Origin: Chytriomyces cf. hyalinus JEL632
Lineage: Eukaryota > Chytridiomycota > Chytridiomycetes > Chytridiales > Chytriomycetaceae
Direction of reading: 5' to 3'
DNA length: 64,000 bases
NCBI GenBank assembly: GCA_025435555.1
Contig: JAIWWG010000123.1
Location: forward strand, 18,076-82,075
The notes under the pieces are model-generated. The model saw only the letters and a list, made by a program, of their open reading frames with translations, did not search any database and was not told the origin of the DNA. This document shows positions 55,601 through 64,000 of this stretch, piece by piece; position 1 is the first letter of the stretch, and each line of letters begins with the position of its first letter. Position numbers and translations under genes: made by a program.

Positions 55601-55972
55601 GCTGGCAGACCACCGGCGTTGGTGACCTGACCAGTTGACTTGAGAGCAAAGCTGGTATTGGTGGCATTTGTAATTGCGGAGGCGGTCAATGTGAGGGTGG
55701 ATCCATCGATGCTGCTCTGGGCAATCTTGGGTCCAATAACAAAGACAGTAAGGAGGATGATGGCAAGCAGCAGGATGACTGCGGAGGTGACGAATGCTAT
55801 GATACGTCTCTTTGTCCACTCGATACCACAGCAGACTCTACCCTCTGTAGATGGGGTGGGGTTGGAAGGGGGAGGTTGGGATGTGGGTTAGTTGCGGGCC
55901 ATGCTACTTCAAGCGATGCATGCATGGGCTCGTACTTGGCTTCTCATCGTGGTGGTTCTCAGCGTCAGCCAT
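52634..55972 (-). CDS. large membrane-anchored DUF3712-like protein
   Basis: The exons are 55972-55936, 55844-55324, 55259-53979 and 53911-52634 (1038 aa). A short cytoplasmic N-terminus (MADAENHHDEKPKGRVCCG) precedes one membrane segment at about residues 24-47 (IIAFVTSAVILLLAIILLTV). The rest is a long extracytoplasmic part built from repeated beta-rich modules of about 150-170 residues. Each repeat has a segment like LSGFNGLSQVTVKSF or LGGFNGLKGVTIDRF, then VxPSSITMEMGD-like and a VPGxNxxT stretch. This is the pattern of fungal DUF3712 proteins, distantly like plant LEA14/WHy domains. Related fungal proteins include vacuolar or plasma-membrane glycoproteins; the function here is unknown. 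The 13-residue first exon is supported by conserved frame and the only ATG in reach. Confidence 0.82.
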
Positions 55973-56180
55973 TTCTATTTTAGTCTAGTTTTTTTGGTTT
56001 TTTGCGAACGAGGGAAAAATGGCCCTTTTTCAACAAATGCAAAAAAAATTGAAAGGATGGAGATGGCGAGTCCCATGTGAGATTTAATGGCGATTTTAAT
56101 ATTTTGGATCGACAATTTTGACTGATTTGAGTGATTGGAAAATATGTTTTGTGTGTTTTGCGGCAGAGAGAAGTGGGACT

Positions 56181-56206
56181 GATGGGATGGATGGATGGAT
56201 GGATGC
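56181..56206. repeat. (GATG)n microsatellite
   Basis: About six imperfect GATG/GGATG units lie directly before the 10-bp minisatellite. Confidence 0.85.
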
Positions 56207-56210
56207 ATTC

Positions 56211-56270
56211 ATTCCATGAGATTCCATGGCATTCCATGACATTCTATAACATTCTACGGCATTCCACCTG
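56211..56270. repeat. 10-bp minisatellite
   Basis: Six tandem units with the consensus ATTCCATGGC are present, for example ATTCCATGAG, ATTCCATGGC, ATTCCATGAC, ATTCTATAAC, ATTCTACGGC and ATTCCACCTG. The period is exactly ten bases. Confidence 0.85.
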
Positions 56271-56972
56271 TCACACACTCACTCACTCCCATCCCACATC
56301 CACATGAGATGGTAAGCATAATTCAGGGTTTCCCGCCAGAAACTGATTCAGAAATTTTAGAATTTTTTTACCACTTGATTTTAATCACAACCACCCTCAC
56401 CAACCAGCAACCCACTCTTGCTGCACAGGGCACCAACAGCACCCAAGCATGCATGCATGCATGCTCTGTATCCAACTGTATGTGTGTCTGACTGGCGTGC
56501 GTACCACCAAGTGCCGCTGTGCATCCACTCCATCTCTGATACTGGTAAGTGAGTGTCTTGAGTGAGTGACAACCCCATGAGCACCAATTACAGCAACAAC
56601 AGCACCAACAGCAAAGTAAGTACCCCCCCGCATCCCCCTCCCCCAATTCAACTCAGTCTCCCACTGTATTGCTTATTGTTTAGTATATGTCTATCCATGC
56701 TCACAGTTACGTTGGTGCATGTACCGCATGCTTCGCATTTGTCCGCAGTCCTAAAACCAAGCCCAACTCGCACTCAATTAATTCACACACTACAGTTTTT
56801 ATTTCGACCTCCCCACCCGAATCTCGTTTTCTTTTCACGCTCTTGGCCTCTCCATCGCTATCCACAGAACATGGACTGACTGACAATTCGTCAATATCAC
56901 CTGTCCAAACAAACATTTAACAAAAAACAAAAAAACAAAAAAAAACACAAGCTTCAAAACAAACTGACAACC

Positions 56973-57611
56973 ATGTTTGCCAACTGCATCCTCCTACTTT
57001 CCGTCTCTCCCTTTGCCGCCCTCGCCGCAATCACTACTTCAGGACCTTCACAAGGCGACACTTGCATCCCATACACAAACCCTACCCAGTCAACAAGAAA
57101 CTTTGCTTGCGACGAGTCTGGCAAAACTCAGCTACACTGTGACGCGAAAATGCATTCATGGACTCTGTATGCAGACTGCCAAACCTCGACCCAAACGGAC
57201 GACAACAACAAAAACGGCAGAAACAACAATGTTGATGATGACGGAGTCTGCATCAACAACCCCTTTTTTGGAGTCATGTGTGTACCTGCTTCCACCGCAA
57301 AAATCCTGGGAAGTCAAAACCCCGACAAAAGAGATTATTACGACTCGTACGCGTATGCACAACAACAACCACCTACACCCACTCCATGTCCTCCCAAAAT
57401 TGGGGATCCGTGTACCTTTGACTGTGACTACGATGCAAACAATCATACATGTCAAACTGACCAAGTCACGCTGCTTCACTGCAACAAGGTTTCTGGAAGA
57501 TGGGAGTATGAAAGCAACTGTGCCATTCTCAGAGGCAAATGTGCTGGCAGTTCAATCTGTTATTTCGCAGGAAGCGGTGGTTACAAACTGGCCAAAAGAG
57601 GACCCCGCTAA
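56973..57611 (+). CDS. secreted Cys-rich protein with two modules
   Basis: This single-exon protein has 212 residues with a signal peptide (MFANCILLLSVSPFAALAA). Two Cys modules follow. Module 1 contains GDTCIPYT, FACDESGKTQLHCDAKMHSW and YADC. Module 2 contains GDPCTFDCDY, LLHCNKVSGRWEYESNC and GKCAGSSICYF. They are linked by an Asn/Asp-rich and Pro/Thr/Gln-rich segment. The common core G-x-x-C, L-x-C, W-x(3)-C matches the modules of the protein at 41448-42113, so both probably belong to one secreted family. The C-terminus is basic (KLAKRGPR). The function is unknown; cell-wall or substrate binding is a reasonable guess. Confidence 0.75.
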   Translation: MFANCILLLSVSPFAALAAITTSGPSQGDTCIPYTNPTQSTRNFACDESGKTQLHCDAKMHSWTLYADCQTSTQTDDNNKNGRNNNVDDDGVCINNPFFGVMCVPASTAKILGSQNPDKRDYYDSYAYAQQQPPTPTPCPPKIGDPCTFDCDYDANNHTCQTDQVTLLHCNKVSGRWEYESNCAILRGKCAGSSICYFAGSGGYKLAKRGPR

Positions 57612-57704
57612 ACCCAGAAATCATTCAAAAACATCAATAGAATAATATAAAATAAACCCCACTGTATTCCCATCAATTCATTTTTTCCCTTGCTTCTCTT
57701 TAAA

Positions 57705-61862
<4,158 letters not shown>

Positions 61863-62469
61863 GAGAAATATTTACGTCTGAGTTTATGTTTACGAATAGT
61901 AAAAATCCCTGCAAGCATCATTGGTCAACCCAAATCAAGAAATGCGGCGATTGGGTGAACGCTTTTCGAATCCATTTCCAGTCTCCCATGCATTAAAGGC
62001 GAGCGCTTCTTCAGCATAGATTCATTTATAAAATGTGTCAACGCATTTGTTGGGAACACAGTAAGCTTGATAGAAAGATTAAACTTGGTTGACAATGGTA
62101 CATAAGAATACATCATCATCACCACTTCCAATGGTTGAAATGCGCAAATGGTGATGCATCTTCGAACCGTTGCAGGTCGTTTGACACTAGGTTCACAATG
62201 TACCCTGTTGCCGCTGTGCCCAATGTGCTCAGTGAGGGGCTTTTTTGGATGATGGCCACGCACATTTGACATTTGTCTCCTACCATGCTATACATGCACC
62301 CAGCAGAAAACGCATCCCGATGCAGAGATTCGCGTGCGCTTCTAACAGACTGACAATAATCCCTAAAGTTTCAGACCCACAAATACTGAGTCAAATCCTT
62401 CACACTCCTCCTTGATGTATGAAATCCTGCTTGGTAATTCTTCATCACCAAACTGCCCAGGGCTTTTGT
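61863..62469. other. intergenic region upstream of PRP16
   Basis: About 600 nt contain no supported gene. It includes the PRP16 promoter and, toward its end, sequence that may already belong to the decayed element that follows. Confidence 0.4.
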
Positions 62470-62960
62470 CATGATCATTTGTACCGACAGGTCACTTCAG
62501 TGATTCGGTTTTGGAGGACTTCTGTGATGCAAGTTTCGCCAACAAGAATGCCAGGAGGAGCCCAACTGGTGGAGTGTTGATGCATTATGGAAGTGTGGTA
62601 GCAGCAATCAGCAAAGTCCAAAAACTCACTGTGTTATCAATGGCTGAATCCAAATGTATTGCCTGTAACAAGGTTGCTGTGGCATGGATGTTTGTCCAAC
62701 AATATCTGGAATCGATTGGTCAGCCTTTGCAGAGCCCAACCACAATGAACATGGACAATGCCATAGCAATCAGCATGACAAATGTGACTGCAAGTTTCAA
62801 TTGCACCAAGCATGTTACCATTAGATATCATTCAACAAGAGACTTCATTGAAAGTGGCCACATTACCATTTGCTGAGGTCCCACGGAATTGCAGGTGGCT
62901 GACATGGTGGCATGCTGTATGAGGGTTTGTGACTTGAGGACTAGGTGCTACAATGATGAT
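62470..62960 (+). mobile_element. fragment of a Ty1/copia retrotransposon (RNase H)
   Basis: The translated stretch contains the copia RNase H block. It includes EDFCDASFANKNARRSPTGG, a LTVLSMAESKCIACN segment in place of the usual LSTTEAEYIA, then MNMDNAIAISM and KHVTIRYHSTRDFIESGHI. The acidic residues of the active site (Asp, Glu, Asp) are still present. A TGA interrupts the frame after HITIC, beyond which PTELQVADM, the usual end of copia polyproteins, is readable. No reverse transcriptase, integrase or LTRs were found in the window, and no ATG starts the frame. It is a dead 3' end of pol. Confidence 0.75.
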
Positions 62961-63683
62961 TTTGGTCTAAGAAGATGTTTATTTGCCTTGTGGAAGCTCT
63001 ACCATTTATACCCTTTGGAATAGAACATGAAAGAATCACTCATGGGTGGAAAATCGTGGATATCTCCATGGTTTTCTATTTTTTCACAGTAGAAATTATA
63101 AAGAACCGAGATGGAAAATCCCCGAACGTCCCCAAGGACTGTTGGGCCTTTACCAATCCAAAAAGTTACGATTTGAATAAGAAACTATCCAACCAGCGTC
63201 CAAAGTGCATATGACTGTATCCTTGGGCCTCTGACGGGGTCTCTCCCACCTGGGTAGGGAGCCATGGGTCCAAGTGATGGTGTACCAGTAAGCAGCACTG
63301 CCTGCTGTCCATGTACGTTTCAGCATGTCAGTTTGACTGTGGTGTACTAACTTTGAACTTTGCTTATGCAAGATCTAGGTCCTCAAGTGATGGCTATCCA
63401 GGCTCAAACCTTCGTTTCAACTACATAAGCTATGTACTGGTGTGTTTCTGCCAAATGCTTGGTGTTGCAGGTAGTTTGGCTTAGTACTGTTGGTATTCTC
63501 TAGAGTGATAGAGTCTGACACCTTATGACGACTTGGTGAGGGTGTCATATGATGGTGTGTTATTGTGGTGGATTGTTTAAAGTCCCAACTTTGTGTAATA
63601 AAGATTTATTGGGGTCTTGGCAGTATGCCTCACAACTTCTCATCCAGTGACAATGAATAGCCGTGGATGGCACGTGGGTGCTC
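62961..63683. other. non-coding sequence next to the retroelement fragment
   Basis: About 720 nt contain no gene that I can support. It may include part of the element's 3' region. Confidence 0.35.
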
Positions 63684-64000
63684 GTAGGACTTGGCAGATG
63701 TGCCAGAGACCTGTGTGTGTGATCGACGGTGTGTTACTGTCCCCGTGGCTTGTCTATATTTACACGAAGTCGTGTGTATTTCACGTCTTTGTTACGTATG
63801 GGGTCTGCAGGTGCTCAAACACCTGTTTCCCACATTTTCATATATTCCAGAGATTTTGAGCTCTCCTTTATGTTGAGTACATGAGGAGACCACTGTAGGA
63901 CTTGGCAGATGTGCCAGACACCTGTGTGTGTAATTGACAGTGTGTTACTGTCCCCGTGGCTTTCTATACTTACACAAAGTCATGTGGATTTCATGTCTTT
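63684..64000. repeat. 211-bp tandem repeat running off the window
   Basis: The sequence GTAGGACTTGGCAGATGTGC starts at 63684 and again at 63895. The similarity continues through CTGTGTGTGT, GTGTTACTGTCCCCGTGGCT and TTTCATGTCTTT-like ends, with about 10% differences, until the window ends. The period is 211 bp, and one and a half units are visible. It could be a satellite, a subtelomeric repeat or an internal repeat of a transposon. Confidence 0.7.

Larger units (their letters stand above)
55973..56972. other. long intergenic region with short tandem repeats
   Basis: About 1 kb with no supported gene lies between the divergent DUF3712-like gene (minus) and the Cys-rich gene (plus). It contains two simple repeats listed separately. 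Confidence 0.5.

Overview
The window is nuclear DNA of a fungus, most likely an early-diverging lineage such as a chytrid. The genes carry many short introns (about 45-90 nt, GT-AG with one GC-AG). The gene set is fungal: an APSES/KilA-N regulator, a Prp16 spliceosomal helicase, an Ole1-type desaturase with a C-terminal cytochrome b5 domain, Pho84-like phosphate symporters, and secreted subtilases and fasciclin proteins with GPI-type C-termini. The lineage call is an inference from intron style and protein flavour; no marker gene here proves it.

Layout. 0-5.6 kb: a KilA-N (APSES) transcription factor on the minus strand, then two tandem small proteins of exactly 144 residues each that belong to one unrecognised family. 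6-17 kb: a 20-exon ABCC transporter, and two tail-to-head long-chain acyl-CoA synthetase genes with a relic of a repeat-protein gene between them. 17-18.9 kb: no resolvable gene. 18.9-24.1 kb: delta-9 desaturase, an intact BTB-BACK-TLDc gene and a broken copy of it. 24.4-36 kb: three large copies of a 32-residue-repeat protein family with mitochondrial-looking N-termini (one intact, one frameshifted twice, one with an early stop), and two phosphate transporters flanking a four-domain fasciclin gene. 36.6-41.4 kb: two pirins with a tRNA-Val(AAC) between them, then a protein O-fucosyltransferase-like type II membrane protein. 41.4-50 kb: a secreted Cys-rich protein and two GPI-type subtilisin genes. 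50-57.6 kb: a long non-coding stretch, a large DUF3712-like membrane-anchored protein and a second secreted Cys-rich protein. 57.7-61.9 kb: PRP16. 62.4-64 kb: a decayed Ty1/copia RNase H fragment and a 211-bp tandem repeat that runs off the window.

The dominant theme is local duplication. The 144-aa proteins, acyl-CoA synthetases, BTB-TLDc proteins, 32-residue-repeat proteins, phosphate transporters, pirins, subtilisins and Cys-rich proteins all occur as two or more nearby copies, at stages from intact to relic. Several jobs are related. Acyl-CoA synthetases and the desaturase handle fatty acids. The subtilisins, fasciclin, Cys-rich and fucosyltransferase-like proteins act at or on the cell surface, and the transporters take up phosphate or move solutes.

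The best candidate for something undescribed is the 32-residue-repeat family. Exon boundaries were placed by hand from GT/AG signals, reading frame and protein family conservation. All spliced coding lengths given are divisible by three, but no transcript evidence was available.
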